In this document: positions 1-9,100 of the stretch, one piece after another
Layout of the letters: every line of letters begins with the position of its first letter
Position numbering within the stretch: the stretch's first letter is position 1
DNA from: Pelomonas aquatica
GTDB taxonomy: Bacteria; Pseudomonadota; Gammaproteobacteria; Burkholderiales; Burkholderiaceae_C
Length of the DNA: 64,000 nt
Assembly: GCF_026712205.1 (NCBI RefSeq)
Contig: NZ_JAPPUW010000003.1
Coordinates: 186,001-250,000 of the forward strand
Direction: 5' to 3'
Program-made: the position numbers and the translations under genes
The notes under the pieces: generated by a model
What the model saw: the letters and a program-made list of their open reading frames with translations, nothing else
Databases searched by the model: none
What the model was told of the DNA's origin: nothing

Positions 1-161
1 AGGGTCCAGCTGCCGGACGGCGCAGGCGCGGGGGCGGGTGCCGGCGCGGGTGCCGGGGCCGCGGTGGCCGAACCACCACCGCCGCCGCAGGCCGTCAACA
101 CGGCGGCAAGGGCGGGCAGCAGGCCGCGCAAGGGGCTGGGTGGGCGGGTGATGGCGTTCAT
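1..161 (-). CDS. Lipoprotein, N-terminal part only (cut by window edge)
   Basis: Only the first 53 codons lie in the window. The protein begins MNAITRPPSPLRGLLPA, has a short hydrophobic stretch, and then a lipobox ending LTAC, so Cys25 is the likely lipidated residue. A Gly-rich stretch and an Ala-Pro repeat linker (about residues 34-47) follow, which is typical of surface or periplasmic lipoproteins that carry a domain on a flexible tether. Its ATG overlaps the stop codon of the upstream GH1 beta-glucosidase gene (ATGA), so it is probably the last visible gene of the minus-strand beta-glucoside operon and translationally coupled to it. A glycan-binding or glycan-cleaving domain downstream is a guess from context; the domain itself is outside the window. 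Confidence 0.7.
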   Translation of the reverse strand, partial: MNAITRPPSPLRGLLPALAAVLTACGGGGGSATAAPAPAPAPAPAPAPSGSWT

Positions 162-1531
162 GGATTGGTCTCCGGGGTGGTCTTGTGAAGTGTCCAGCCG
201 CGCCAGGCGGCGAGGAAGTCGCGGTACCACTCGGCGCTGGCCTTGGGCGTGCGCGCCTGGGTGGCGTAGTCGACGTGCACGATGCCGAAGCGCTTCAGGT
301 AGCCGCTGGCCCATTCGAAGTTGTCCAGCAGGCTCCAGACCATATAGCCGGCCATGGGCACGCCCTGGCGCATGGCGCTGGCGACGGCGGCGATGTGGTC
401 GCGCAGATAGGCGATGCGGTCGTCGTCCTGCACGCGGCCCTGGGCCAGCTTGCCGTCCTTGAAGGCGCCGCCGTTCTCGGTCACGTAGACGGGCGGCAGG
501 CCGGGGTAGTCGCGGTGCAGCAGCAAGAGCAGGTCGGTCAGGCCGGGGGCGTAGACCTCCCAGCCCATGTCGGTGACGGGCAGGCCGCGCTCCTTGGCGT
601 CCCACTCCTGGCCGCCGGCCGACACGACGGTGCGGGTGTAGTAGTTGACACCGAAGTAGTCCATGGGCTGGGCGATCAAGCCCATGTCGCCGGCCTGCAC
701 GACGGGCGCGTCGGCGCCGAGCTCGGCCAGCACCTCCTCGGGATAGCTGCCCTTGAACAGGGGGTCGGCATACCAGCGCCGGCCGCGGGCGTCGGCCAGG
801 GCCGCGGCGGCGATGTCCTCGGGCATGGCCGTGGCCGGCACGCAGGAGGACAGGTTGAGCACGATGCCGAGCCGGCTCCTGGCGCCGTCGGCGCGCAGGG
901 CCTGCAGGGCCAGGCCGTGGCTGAGCAGCAGGTGGTGGCAGACCTGGGCCGCGATCCTGCGGCTCTTGATGCCGGGCGCGAAGCTGCCCTGCTCGTGGCC
1001 CAGCACGGCGACGACCCAGGGTTCGTTGTGCGTGGTGATGCCGTCCAGCCGGTCGCCCAGGCGGGCCTGCACATGGCGGGCGTAGTCGACGAAGCGGTGC
1101 ACGGTGTCGCGGTCGTTCCAGCCGCCGCGGTCCTGCAGGCCCTGCGGCAGGTCCCAGTGGTTCAGCGTCGCGAAGGCCCGGATGCCGCGCGCCTTCAGGC
1201 CATCCACCAGGCGCTCGTAGAAGTCCAGGCCCCTGGCATTGAACTCGCCGTGGCCCAGGGCCTGCACGCGCGGCCAGGCGATGGAGAAGCGGTAGCAGTT
1301 GACGCCCAGCGAGGCGATCAGGTCGAGGTCGCTCTCCAGGCGGTGGAAGTGGTCGCAGGCCACGTCGCCGTTGCTGGCGTCGGCGATGGCGCCGGGCTGC
1401 CTGCAAAAGGCGTCCCAGATGGACTCGCCCTTGCCGTCTTCATGCGCGGCGCCCTCGATCTGGAAGCTGCTGGTGGCCACGCCCCAGACGAAGTCGGGCG
1501 GGAACTGTCGGTGCAGGGGGGCTTGGGTCAT
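158..1531 (-). CDS. GH1 beta-glucosidase
   Basis: A 457-residue protein with the full GH1 barrel: N-terminal FVWGVATSSFQIEG (about residues 14-27), the TLNHWDLP motif (122-129), the acid/base in THNEP (Glu170) and the nucleophile in VTENG (Glu352). No signal peptide is visible, so it should act in the cytoplasm on imported cellobiose-like or other beta-glucosides, releasing glucose. The reading frame stays open further upstream, but the start MTQAPLHRQF, just before the conserved N-terminal motif and 5 bases after the stop of the upstream permease gene, fits the family length of about 450. It is the fourth gene of the operon solute-binding protein, permease, permease, GH1, lipoprotein. Exact substrate cannot be told from sequence; GH1 also includes beta-galactosidases and beta-fucosidases. 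Confidence 0.93.
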   Translation of the reverse strand: MTQAPLHRQFPPDFVWGVATSSFQIEGAAHEDGKGESIWDAFCRQPGAIADASNGDVACDHFHRLESDLDLIASLGVNCYRFSIAWPRVQALGHGEFNARGLDFYERLVDGLKARGIRAFATLNHWDLPQGLQDRGGWNDRDTVHRFVDYARHVQARLGDRLDGITTHNEPWVVAVLGHEQGSFAPGIKSRRIAAQVCHHLLLSHGLALQALRADGARSRLGIVLNLSSCVPATAMPEDIAAAALADARGRRWYADPLFKGSYPEEVLAELGADAPVVQAGDMGLIAQPMDYFGVNYYTRTVVSAGGQEWDAKERGLPVTDMGWEVYAPGLTDLLLLLHRDYPGLPPVYVTENGGAFKDGKLAQGRVQDDDRIAYLRDHIAAVASAMRQGVPMAGYMVWSLLDNFEWASGYLKRFGIVHVDYATQARTPKASAEWYRDFLAAWRGWTLHKTTPETNP

Positions 1532-1536
1532 GGGTT

Positions 1537-2355
1537 TCACTTGACGGCACCGGCGGTCAGGCCCGCGATCAGTTGGCGCGACGAGACGACGAAGAGGACG
1601 AGCAGGGGCAGCGTGGCTATTGCCGACCCCGCCATCAGCGCGCCCCACTCGGTGCTGGTGGTGCTGAACAGGCTGCGCAGGGCCAGCGGCAGCGTGTAGT
1701 TGTCGGCGCTGCGCAGCACGATGAGCGGGCTCATGAAGTTGTTCCATGAGCCGATGAAGGTGATGAGGCCCAGCGTGCCCAGCGCCGGCTTCATCAGCGG
1801 CAGTGCGATGCGCCAGTAGATGCCGAGCTCGCTGCAGCCGTCGATGCGGGCGGCGCTGAGCAGTTCCCTGGGCACGGTGCTGGCCGCGAACTGGCGCATC
1901 AGGAAGATGCCGAAGGCGCTGGCCGCGCCGGGCAGGTAGAGGGCGCGGTGGGTGTCGATCCAGCCCAGCGCGTCCATGACCATGAAGCTGGGGATCATGT
2001 TCATGAAGGCCGGCACCATCAGCGTGCCCATGACGAGTGCGAACAGCGCCCGCTTGAAGCGGAACTCCAGCATCGCGAAGGCATAGCCGGCCATGGAGCA
2101 GAACAGCAGCGTCAGCGCCGTGGACATCAGGCCGACGTAGAGGCTCCAGCCGACGTTCTTCCAGAACGGCAGCCGGGTGGTGAGCAGCCTGATGTTGTCC
2201 AGCAGCTCGCCGCCGAACCCCAGCGGCGGCGGCACGTTGAAGATGTCGGTGCGCGACTGCGTCGCGAACACGAACATGAAGTAGAAGGGCGCGAGCATGA
2301 TGAACGCGCCGACGAGGACGATGGCATAGGCCGCGTACTTCGGGATCGTCCTCAT
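1537..2355 (-). CDS. ABC sugar transporter permease, MalG/CUT1 type
   Basis: A 272-residue inner-membrane protein with about six hydrophobic segments, starting MRTIPKYAAYAIVLVG. The permease EAA loop is seen as ELLSAARIDGCSELGIYWRIALP around residues 180-200, the site that contacts the ATPase. It forms the second half of a CUT1 family importer with the permease encoded just upstream, whose stop codon overlaps this ATG (ATGA). The neighbours are a solute-binding protein and a GH1 beta-glucosidase, so the importer probably brings a di- or oligo-beta-glucoside into the cytoplasm. No ATPase gene occurs in this operon or anywhere in the window; CUT1 importers often share a single ATPase (MalK/MsiK type) encoded elsewhere. 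Confidence 0.93.
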   Translation of the reverse strand: MRTIPKYAAYAIVLVGAFIMLAPFYFMFVFATQSRTDIFNVPPPLGFGGELLDNIRLLTTRLPFWKNVGWSLYVGLMSTALTLLFCSMAGYAFAMLEFRFKRALFALVMGTLMVPAFMNMIPSFMVMDALGWIDTHRALYLPGAASAFGIFLMRQFAASTVPRELLSAARIDGCSELGIYWRIALPLMKPALGTLGLITFIGSWNNFMSPLIVLRSADNYTLPLALRSLFSTTSTEWGALMAGSAIATLPLLVLFVVSSRQLIAGLTAGAVK

Positions 2356-3248
2356 GGCTGCGCCCGCCGGTCCCCGAAGGCCTTGTTGGTCAGCCAGGTC
2401 AGTAGCGCGATGAGGCCGAACATGATCCAGGCCAGCGCGCTGGCGCCGCCGAAGTCGCTGAAGTCGAAGGCCAGGCGGTAGAGGTAGATGGCCACCGTCA
2501 TCGCCGCCTGGTCGGCACCGCCCTTGCCGTTGGTCAGGATGAAGGGCTCCTCGAAGAGCTGCATGCCGCCGATGACGGACAGCGTCACGCCGAACAGGAT
2601 CATGGGCTTGAGGCCGGGCAGCGTGATGCGCAGGAACTGCTGCCAGGGGCCGGCGCCGTCGAGCTTGGCGGCCTGGTAGAGGTCGTGCGGCAGCGTCTGC
2701 AGCGCGGCGAGGTAGAGCACCAGATTGAAGCCGACATAGCGCCAGAACACGATGATGGCCACGGCCGGCTTGATGGCCTGCGGCGAGCGCATCCAGTTGA
2801 TGTGCTCGGTGCCGAAGAGGGCGTGCAGGGCCTGGTTGACGAGGCCGTAGTCGGTCGAGAACAGCGAGCCGAACAGCATCGCGATGGCGACCGTGGACGT
2901 GATGTAGGGCAGGAAATAGGCGCCCGAGAACAGGCCGCGCCAGCGCCCGAAGGCCTGGTGCAGGAAGACGGCCAGCGGCAGCGCGACGAGGTGCTGGGGC
3001 AGGCCCGCCGCGACGGCCAGCCACAGCGTGTTGCGCAGCGCCTTCCAGAACCAGCCGTCGGTCAGCGCGAAGACGAAGTTCTCGAGGCCAACGAACTTCA
3101 TCGACTCGATGCCGCTCGTGGGCTCCCAGGACTGGAAGGCCAGCCACAGCGAGAACAGCAGCGGGAACAGGCCGAAGACGGCGAACAGGATCAGGAAGGG
3201 GCTGACCAGCAGGTAGGGGGCCCACGATGAAGGAATGCGCAATTGCAT
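2352..3248 (-). CDS. ABC sugar transporter permease, MalF/CUT1 type
   Basis: A 298-residue membrane protein beginning MQLRIPSSWAPYLLVSPFLI, with six predicted membrane segments and the EAA loop (DLYQAAKLDGAGPWQQFLRI, about residues 194-213). It pairs with the MalG-like permease immediately downstream, with which it overlaps by four bases. The first ATG after the preceding hairpin repeat was chosen because the protein then opens at the usual cytoplasmic N-terminus of the family. Unlike the other junctions of this operon, the 119-base gap to the solute-binding protein gene is not coupled and contains a strong inverted repeat. That arrangement would allow the binding protein to be made in excess over the membrane parts, as is common for these importers. 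Confidence 0.93.
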   Translation of the reverse strand: MQLRIPSSWAPYLLVSPFLILFAVFGLFPLLFSLWLAFQSWEPTSGIESMKFVGLENFVFALTDGWFWKALRNTLWLAVAAGLPQHLVALPLAVFLHQAFGRWRGLFSGAYFLPYITSTVAIAMLFGSLFSTDYGLVNQALHALFGTEHINWMRSPQAIKPAVAIIVFWRYVGFNLVLYLAALQTLPHDLYQAAKLDGAGPWQQFLRITLPGLKPMILFGVTLSVIGGMQLFEEPFILTNGKGGADQAAMTVAIYLYRLAFDFSDFGGASALAWIMFGLIALLTWLTNKAFGDRRAQP

Positions 3249-3275
3249 GTCAGTCAGCGGGATGCGATGGCGGAA

Positions 3276-3354
3276 ATGCAACCACAGAGGCACAGAGACA
3301 CAGAGGCAATGCATGGCGGCTGCTTCTCTGTGCCTCTGTGCCTCTGTGGTTGCA
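3276..3354. repeat. Dispersed CCACAGAGGCACAGAG hairpin repeat, copy 1
   Basis: Two inverted arms (3276-3308 and about 3321-3354) both contain CCACAGAGGCACAGAG and pair over about 22 perfect bases, then imperfectly. The loop is short. The same element recurs at 55412-55478 and as a single degenerate arm at 45383-45414. It lies between the binding-protein gene and the first permease gene. There is no T tract after the stem, so it does not look like a classical terminator, but as RNA it would fold strongly and could block 3'-end decay or reduce read-through. Confidence 0.85.
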
Positions 3355-3367
3355 TCTGTGTTCCATG

Positions 3368-4636
3368 TCAGCGATTCGCCCGATGCACCAACAGCGCCTG
3401 CGCGTCTTCCAGCGCCTGTGGAATTGGCTTGCCGTACTCCAGCACGTTGTCGAGCTCGGCGTTGACGACCTCGTCGGCGAACTTGTGCTGCCTGTGCATC
3501 CGCACGACCGGGATGCGGTGCGCCGCCTCGCGCCACAGCTGGCGCGCCTTCTGGCCGCCGAGGAAGGGCAGCGGCACGTCGAAGAACGGCCCCTCCTGCG
3601 CGGCCAGCAGCGCCGGGAAGGCGTCCTGGGACTTGAAGGCGTCCAGCTGGCGCTGGCGGTCCAGCGTCAGCTCCTGGATCAGCTGCCAGGCGAGCTGCTT
3701 GCGCTCCGGTGCCGAGCGGCGCGGGATGGCGTAGTAGGTGCCGCCGTAGGAGCAGTAGGCGTTCTCGGGCAGCTGGGCCACGCGCCATTTGCCGGCCGTG
3801 CCGGGCGCCACCCAGTTGGCCATCTGGCCGGCCATCCAGCCGCCCGACATCTCGGTGGCCAGCCGGCCGCGCTTGAGCATCTCGGCCCAGTCGTTGAACC
3901 AGACCTCGACGCGCGCGTCCAGGCCCAGCCGCCGCACCTTGCGCGCCAGCTCGAAGGCGCGCAGGAAGCGCGGCGACGTGAGCTGCGCCCGCCCCTGACC
4001 ATCGAAGAACTGGCCCTCGCCCGGCGGCGTGCCGGCGCGCACGACGATGTCCTTCAGCAGCCGCACGTCGCCGATCAGGTAGGCGCCGGTCCTGGCCTTC
4101 AGCTCGGCGCCGGCCTCGACGTAGGCGTCCCAGGAGCGCGTCAGGTCCGCCTCCTTCAGCCCGGCCCGGGCCAGCAGGTCGGCGCGGTAGAACAGCGAGC
4201 CCGGCCCGATGTCGGTCGGCATCGCGACGACGTGGCCGTCGCGGTTGCGCGCCGTCTCGAAGGCGAAGGGCACGAAGCCGTCCTTGAAGCGCTCCGCGCC
4301 AAAGGCCGGCGCCGACAGGTCCTCCAGGCCCGAACCGAGCGAGAAGCGCCCCAGGTAGCTCGCCTCCAGCGCGATGACGTCGGGCAGGTGGCCGGACGTG
4401 GATAGCGCTGTCGTCATCGCCGTGTGGTGGTCGTCGTACTGGCGGCTGATGACTTCGGCACGCACCTCGGGATGGCTCCGGCTCCAGCCCTTGAGCACGT
4501 CCCTGGCGATGGCGTCGACCAGCGGGAAGGCCGCCACCGTCAGCGGCGGCCGTTCGGCGGCCCGGCCCAGGCCGGTCGCCGCGCTGGCGGCAGCGGCGAG
4601 CAGGTGGCGGCGGTTGAGGAGAGCGAGGTTGGACAT
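3368..4636 (-). CDS. ABC transporter sugar-binding protein
   Basis: A 422-residue periplasmic protein of the CUT1 solute-binding family. The N-terminus MSNLALLNRRHLLAAAASAA looks like a Tat-type or Sec signal (twin Arg at residues 9-10 followed by an Ala-rich hydrophobic stretch). The body shows family features: HPEVRAEVI, LPDVIALEASYLGRF, AMPTDIGPGSLFYRADLL and a late GGWMAGQMANW, typical of binding proteins that close on an oligosaccharide. It is the first gene of the beta-glucoside import operon. Its start codon is only 3 bases from the end of a LacI-type palindrome (4640-4655), so the operator overlaps the expected transcription start and leaves no room for a Shine-Dalgarno sequence. A later start would destroy the signal peptide, so this ATG is kept. 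The ligand is inferred from the GH1 neighbour only. Confidence 0.9.
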   Translation of the reverse strand: MSNLALLNRRHLLAAAASAATGLGRAAERPPLTVAAFPLVDAIARDVLKGWSRSHPEVRAEVISRQYDDHHTAMTTALSTSGHLPDVIALEASYLGRFSLGSGLEDLSAPAFGAERFKDGFVPFAFETARNRDGHVVAMPTDIGPGSLFYRADLLARAGLKEADLTRSWDAYVEAGAELKARTGAYLIGDVRLLKDIVVRAGTPPGEGQFFDGQGRAQLTSPRFLRAFELARKVRRLGLDARVEVWFNDWAEMLKRGRLATEMSGGWMAGQMANWVAPGTAGKWRVAQLPENAYCSYGGTYYAIPRRSAPERKQLAWQLIQELTLDRQRQLDAFKSQDAFPALLAAQEGPFFDVPLPFLGGQKARQLWREAAHRIPVVRMHRQHKFADEVVNAELDNVLEYGKPIPQALEDAQALLVHRANR

Positions 4637-4639
4637 AAT

Positions 4640-4655
4640 TTGAAAGCGCTTTCAA
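4640..4655. promoter_or_regulatory. LacI-type operator O1 (TTGAAAGCGCTTTCAA)
   Basis: A perfect 16-base palindrome with the central CG step usual for LacI-family operators. It lies between the binding-protein gene and the divergent lacI-type gene, and the same sequence recurs upstream of the TonB receptor (5934, 6108 and 6134). On the minus strand it ends 3 bases before the binding-protein ATG. A weak -10-like CACAAT lies just upstream of it on that strand, so the repressor would sit on the transcription start. Confidence 0.88.
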
Positions 4656-4771
4656 GATTGTGCCGCGCGACGCCCGGGCACCCCAGCCGCACAAACCCTA
4701 GGACGCCGGCCGGAGCCTCCACCGCAACGGGCGCGACCGGCCCCTACACTCGCGGCACTGCCCGCCCGCCC

Positions 4772-5824
4772 ATGACCGACAAGCCGCCCCCCGCCAAGAA
4801 AGCGCCTTCAATCGCCCGCCCGGACGGCGTGGTGACGCTGGAGCAGGTGGCCGAACTGGCCGGCGTGTCGCCGAGCACGGTGTCGCGCATCCTGAACGGC
4901 ACCGCGGCCGTCAGCCAGGCCAAGAAGGACGCGGTGCAGGCCGCCATCCAGGAGCTGGGATTCCGCCCCAACCCGGTGGCGCGCGGCCTGGCCGGCGGGC
5001 GCACGCTGTCCATCGGCGTCGTCACGCAGATCATCTCCAGCCCCTTCTACGGCGAGGCCCTGCTCGGCATCGAGCGCGAACTGGAACGCGCCGGCTATGT
5101 GCCGCTGTTCGTGTCGGGCAACTGGCACGAGGACGACGAGCGCAAGGCCATCGAGACGCTGCTGTCGCGGCGCGTCGACGGCGTCATCGTGCTGGCCGGC
5201 CGGCTCTCCGACGGCGAGCTGGCCAAGGTGGCCGACAGCCTGCCCGTGGTCGTCGTCGGCCGCCAGCTCGGCGGGCCGCAGCTCTACAGCTTCAGCTTCG
5301 ACAACCGGGCCGGCGCGCGCGCGGCCACCCAGCACCTCGTCGACCTGGGCCACCGGCGCATCGCCTTCATCGCCGGCGACCTGCTGCACGACGATGCCGT
5401 CGAGCGCCAGAACGGCTATCTGGACGCGCTGACCGCGGCCGGCATCCCGGCCGACCCCGGCCTCATCGTGCAGAGCGACTACACCGAGGCCGGCGGCCTG
5501 CTGGCCGTCAGCCGCCTGCTGGAGCGGGACAGCCACTTCACGGCGCTGTTCGCATCCAACGACCAGATGGCCATCGGCGCCTGCCTGGGCCTGCACCGGC
5601 GCAATCTGCGCGTGCCCGACGACGTGTCGCTGGTGGGCTTCGACGACCTCATCATGGCGCGCTACGCCATGCCGCCGCTGACGACCATCCGCCAGTCCGT
5701 CTACGAGATCGGCAGCGAGGCCGCGACCGCCATGCTCGAGATGCTGCGCGGCGGCAGGCCCAGGGCCCAGCTGCCCGAGCCCGAGCTGGTTTTGCGCGAG
5801 AGCACGCGGCGCATGCCGCGCTGA
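4772..5824 (+). CDS. LacI-family transcriptional repressor of the beta-glucoside regulon
   Basis: A 350-residue regulator. Residues about 20-43 (VTLEQVAELAGVSPSTVSRILNG) are the LacI helix-turn-helix and hinge start; the rest is a periplasmic-binding-protein-like sensor domain (LSIGVVTQIISSPFYGEALLGI, then VDGVIVLAG, ALFASNDQMAIGACLGL, and VSLVGFDDLIMARY). The ATG at 4772 gives the usual short N-terminal tail before the HTH; the frame is open further upstream but without family similarity. It sits between the ABC/GH1 operon and the TonB receptor gene, each preceded by copies of the same palindrome, so it very probably represses both when the sugar is absent. The inducer is unknown; glucose, cellobiose or another beta-glucoside would fit the neighbours. 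Confidence 0.93.
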   Translation: MTDKPPPAKKAPSIARPDGVVTLEQVAELAGVSPSTVSRILNGTAAVSQAKKDAVQAAIQELGFRPNPVARGLAGGRTLSIGVVTQIISSPFYGEALLGIERELERAGYVPLFVSGNWHEDDERKAIETLLSRRVDGVIVLAGRLSDGELAKVADSLPVVVVGRQLGGPQLYSFSFDNRAGARAATQHLVDLGHRRIAFIAGDLLHDDAVERQNGYLDALTAAGIPADPGLIVQSDYTEAGGLLAVSRLLERDSHFTALFASNDQMAIGACLGLHRRNLRVPDDVSLVGFDDLIMARYAMPPLTTIRQSVYEIGSEAATAMLEMLRGGRPRAQLPEPELVLRESTRRMPR

Positions 5825-5933
5825 GCCGCCGCCAGCTCCTCCGCTCCCGTCGCGGCCATGCCGCCGGCCAGACGGCCGTTGCACGGCGCGGGTAAACCAT
5901 GTGGCCGATCCCTGAGCCGAAGCGCATCATCAT

Positions 5934-5949
5934 TTGAAAGCGCTTTCAA
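5934..5949. promoter_or_regulatory. LacI-type operator O2 (TTGAAAGCGCTTTCAA)
   Basis: A perfect copy of the palindrome found at 4640. It lies about 110 bases after the regulator gene and about 200 bases upstream of the two operators next to the TonB receptor promoter. This spacing would allow DNA looping between a remote and a proximal operator, as known for LacI itself. Confidence 0.85.
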
Positions 5950-6107
5950 AAGCCTCATCGGATTGCCGCTTTTCAACCCCGCAAGCGCCGGCTCCACCCA
6001 TCGCAGCTTTCCTCACTGGGAAGACTGCGGAGGCGCTGGCGACGCGCGGCCCCTGCACTCGCGGTCCGGCGTCGCGACGGCGCCGCAGACCAAGGGTGTT
6101 GCCTAGT

Positions 6108-6123
6108 TTGAAAGCGCTGCCAA
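6108..6123. promoter_or_regulatory. LacI-type operator O3, degenerate right half
   Basis: TTGAAAGCGCTGCCAA: the left half matches O1 and O2 exactly, while the right half has two changes. It is 26 bases from O4, and its left half overlaps a possible -35 box. Confidence 0.7.
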
Positions 6124-6133
6124 TGACGTATTG

Positions 6134-6149
6134 TTGAAAGCGCTTTCAG
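6134..6149. promoter_or_regulatory. LacI-type operator O4 (TTGAAAGCGCTTTCAG)
   Basis: Matches O1 at 15 of 16 positions. It is the operator nearest the TonB receptor gene, ending 36 bases before its ATG, where a bound repressor would cover the probable transcription start. Confidence 0.82.
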
Positions 6150-6185
6150 TTTTCGCGCCACAAGACCTACTCTGGAGACAACTGA

Positions 6186-9100
6186 ATGAGAAAGCCACGC
6201 CCCGCCCTTCGCCTCACCAGCCTGGCCGCTGCCAGCGGCCTGCTGTTCGCCGGCGCCGCCGCCCATGCGCAGGCCACCGCACCGGCCGCCGCGGCCAGTG
6301 CGCCGCAGGCCCAGCAGCTCGAAACCGTCGTCGTCACCGGCATCCGCAAGAGCCTGGAGACCTCGGTCAACCTGAAGCGCTCGGCCGCCGGCCTGGTCGA
6401 CGGCATCGTGGCCGAAGACATCGGCAAGTTCCCCGACACCAACCTCGCCGAGGCCATGCAGCGCATCAGCGGCGTGTCCATCGACCGCAGCAACGGCGAA
6501 GGCACCAAGGTCACCGTGCGCGGCATGGGGCCGGACTTCAACCTGGTGCTGCTCAACGGCCGCCAGATGCCCGGCTCCAACATCGACGGCAGCGCGCCCA
6601 GCTCGCGCTCCTTCGACTTCTCCAACCTGGCCTCCGAAGGCGTGTCGGCGCTGGAGGTCTACAAGACCAGCAAGGCCAGCACGCCGACCGGCGGCATGGG
6701 CGCGACGATCAACATCCGCACGCCCCGCCCCTTCGACAGCCGGGAGACCGTCGCCAGCGTCGGCGTGAAGATGGTGCGCGACAGCACCGCGCGGAACCTG
6801 CCCGCCGAGGAGCAGGGCAAGCAGCTGACGCCCGAGCTGTCGGGCATCTACAGCACCCAGTTCGCCGACGGCATGTTCGGCATCGCGCTGATCGGCAGCT
6901 ACCAGGTGCGCGACTCGGGCTACAACCAGGCCGCCGTCACCAGCGGCTGGCACACCTTCAAGGGCAGCGACAGCGGCTGGGGCCCGCTGCCCAACCCGGC
7001 ACCCGAGGTCAAGAACCGCCCGGGGCCGAACGACATCTACAACGTCCCGCAGAACCTGAACTACGCCTTCACCGGCATCCACCGCGAGCGCAGCAACGGC
7101 CAGCTGGTGTTCCAGTTCCGGCCCGTGAAGGACCTGGTCGGCACGCTGGACTACACGATGTCGGAGCAGAAGTTCCGCCAGAAGCGCAACGACATTTCCG
7201 CCTGGTTCAATTTCGGCGGCCAGTTCGGCGAGTACACGCCCGGCCCCATCGCGACGCCGCTGGTCTACGGCGAGCACATCCCCACCGGCAACGCCGACGT
7301 CGCCATGGGCACGTCGCGCACGTCGACCAGCAACAGGAACAGGTCCGTGGGCCTGAACCTGAAGTGGAAGGCGACGGACGCGCTGAACTTCGACTTCGAC
7401 GCCCACCACTCCACCGCCACCTCGGGCGCGGACGACCCGCTGGGCACCAGCGTGACGCTGGGCACGGCCTCCTTCAACCGCGGCGACACGGCGGCCGACT
7501 TCAGCAACAAGTTCCCGGTGCTGAGCATCGCCAACGCGCCTTTGGACCCGACGCTGCAGGAACTGGAGGGCTCGGTGTTCGGCAACAGCTACCAGCGCAA
7601 CGAGATCAACCAGGCCCAGGCCAGCGGCAAATGGAAGATCGACGCCGACAGCAGCCTGGACTTCGGCATCAGCCTGACCGACGTGAAGAACCGCTCGGCC
7701 TACACCAACGTCCAGCGCAACACCTGGGGCCACAACGCCGGCTCGGCGGGCGGCCCCGCCGACATGCCCGACAACATCTGGCACGCCGACTCCATCGGCA
7801 AATACTTCGGCGGCGTGCCGGGCCACGACAGCAGCAAGCTCTACAACCAGTTCTTCTATTTCAATTTCGACGACGTGCGCAATGCCGCCATCAAGGCGGT
7901 GGGCAGCAACCTGCCCTATCTGGCGTCCTTCGACTTCGACAACTCGCAGAACTACGCGGCCAAGCTGGCCGGCCTGCCCAACGTCGGCTACAGCTTCCAG
8001 GACATGCGCACGACCGAGAAGACCCGGTCGCTCTATCTGCAATACAACCGGGCCTGGGAATGGGGCATCCCCTTCGACGCCTCGGTCGGCGCACGCTACG
8101 AGAAGACCGACGTGACCTCGCCGACCCGCCAGTCCATCCCGCAGTCCGTGCAGTGGGCGTCGACGAACGAGCTGTCCATCGTGTCGGGCGACGTCACGTC
8201 CTTCTCGCTGTCGGGCAAGTACAGCTATCTGCTGCCCTCCATCGACCTCAGCGCCGACGTGACGCCCGACACCAAGCTGCGCCTGAGCTACGGCGAAACC
8301 ATCGGCCGCCCCGGCTGGGCCAACCTGCAGGGCGGCATCACGCTGAACAACCCGGGCCGCATCGCCGGCAACGTCGGCAGCGTCGGCAACCCCGACCTGA
8401 AGCCGCTCAAGTCCAGGAACTTCGACTTCTCGGCCGAGCACTACTACGACAAGGGCAGCTACATCAGCGCCAGCTATTTCCGCAAGGACCTGAGCGACTA
8501 CATCGAGCCCGTGTCCGTCGCCCAGACGCCGTTCAACCTGCACACGCCGGCCGGCAGCGCGATGTTCAACGAGGCCATCGGCAAGGGCGGCTGCGGCGCC
8601 ACCGCCTCGGACTGCATCCGCCAATACATCTTCAAGAACTACCCGACGGCGCCGGGCGTGAACGTGGCGACGCAGACCATCACGGGCCAGCCCGGCGACC
8701 CGCTGATGGTCTTCCAGATGGCCACGCAGGCCAACAGCTCGCGCAAGGCCAGCCTCAACGGCATCGAGCTGAACGCCCAGCACAGCTTCCGCAACGGCCT
8801 GGGCTTCTCGGCCAACTTCACGCGGGTGCGCTCCAGCGCCGCCTACCAGGACGGCGTGGTGGGCCAGGAGTTCGCGATCGACGGCCTGGGCGACTCGGGC
8901 AACCTGGTCGGCTTCTACGAAGACACGAGCTACAGCGCCCGCCTGGCCTACAACTGGCGCGGCCGCTACCTGATCACGCACTTCGGCGGCACCGACGGCG
9001 CCCAGCCGCTGTACGTGGAACCACGCGGCCAACTGGACCTGAGCCTGGGCTACAACCTCAACAAGCAACTCTCGCTGCAGCTCGAAGCCATCAACCTGAA

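Larger units (their letters stand above)
5825..6185 (+). promoter_or_regulatory. Regulatory region upstream of the TonB receptor
   Basis: This 361-base gap carries no convincing gene. It holds three copies of the LacI-type operator, at 5934, 6108 and 6134. A possible core promoter is TTTGAA (6107-6112) and TATTGT (6129-6134), with a 16-base spacer; operator O3 lies on its -35 side and O4 on its start site. The receptor gene has a good ribosome site (GGAG, 6174-6177). The core promoter is tentative. Confidence 0.55.

Noticed and set aside
3276-3354. Hairpin repeat as an intrinsic terminator or CRISPR unit
   Set aside because: No T tract follows the stem, and the copies are dispersed singly, not in an array with spacers.
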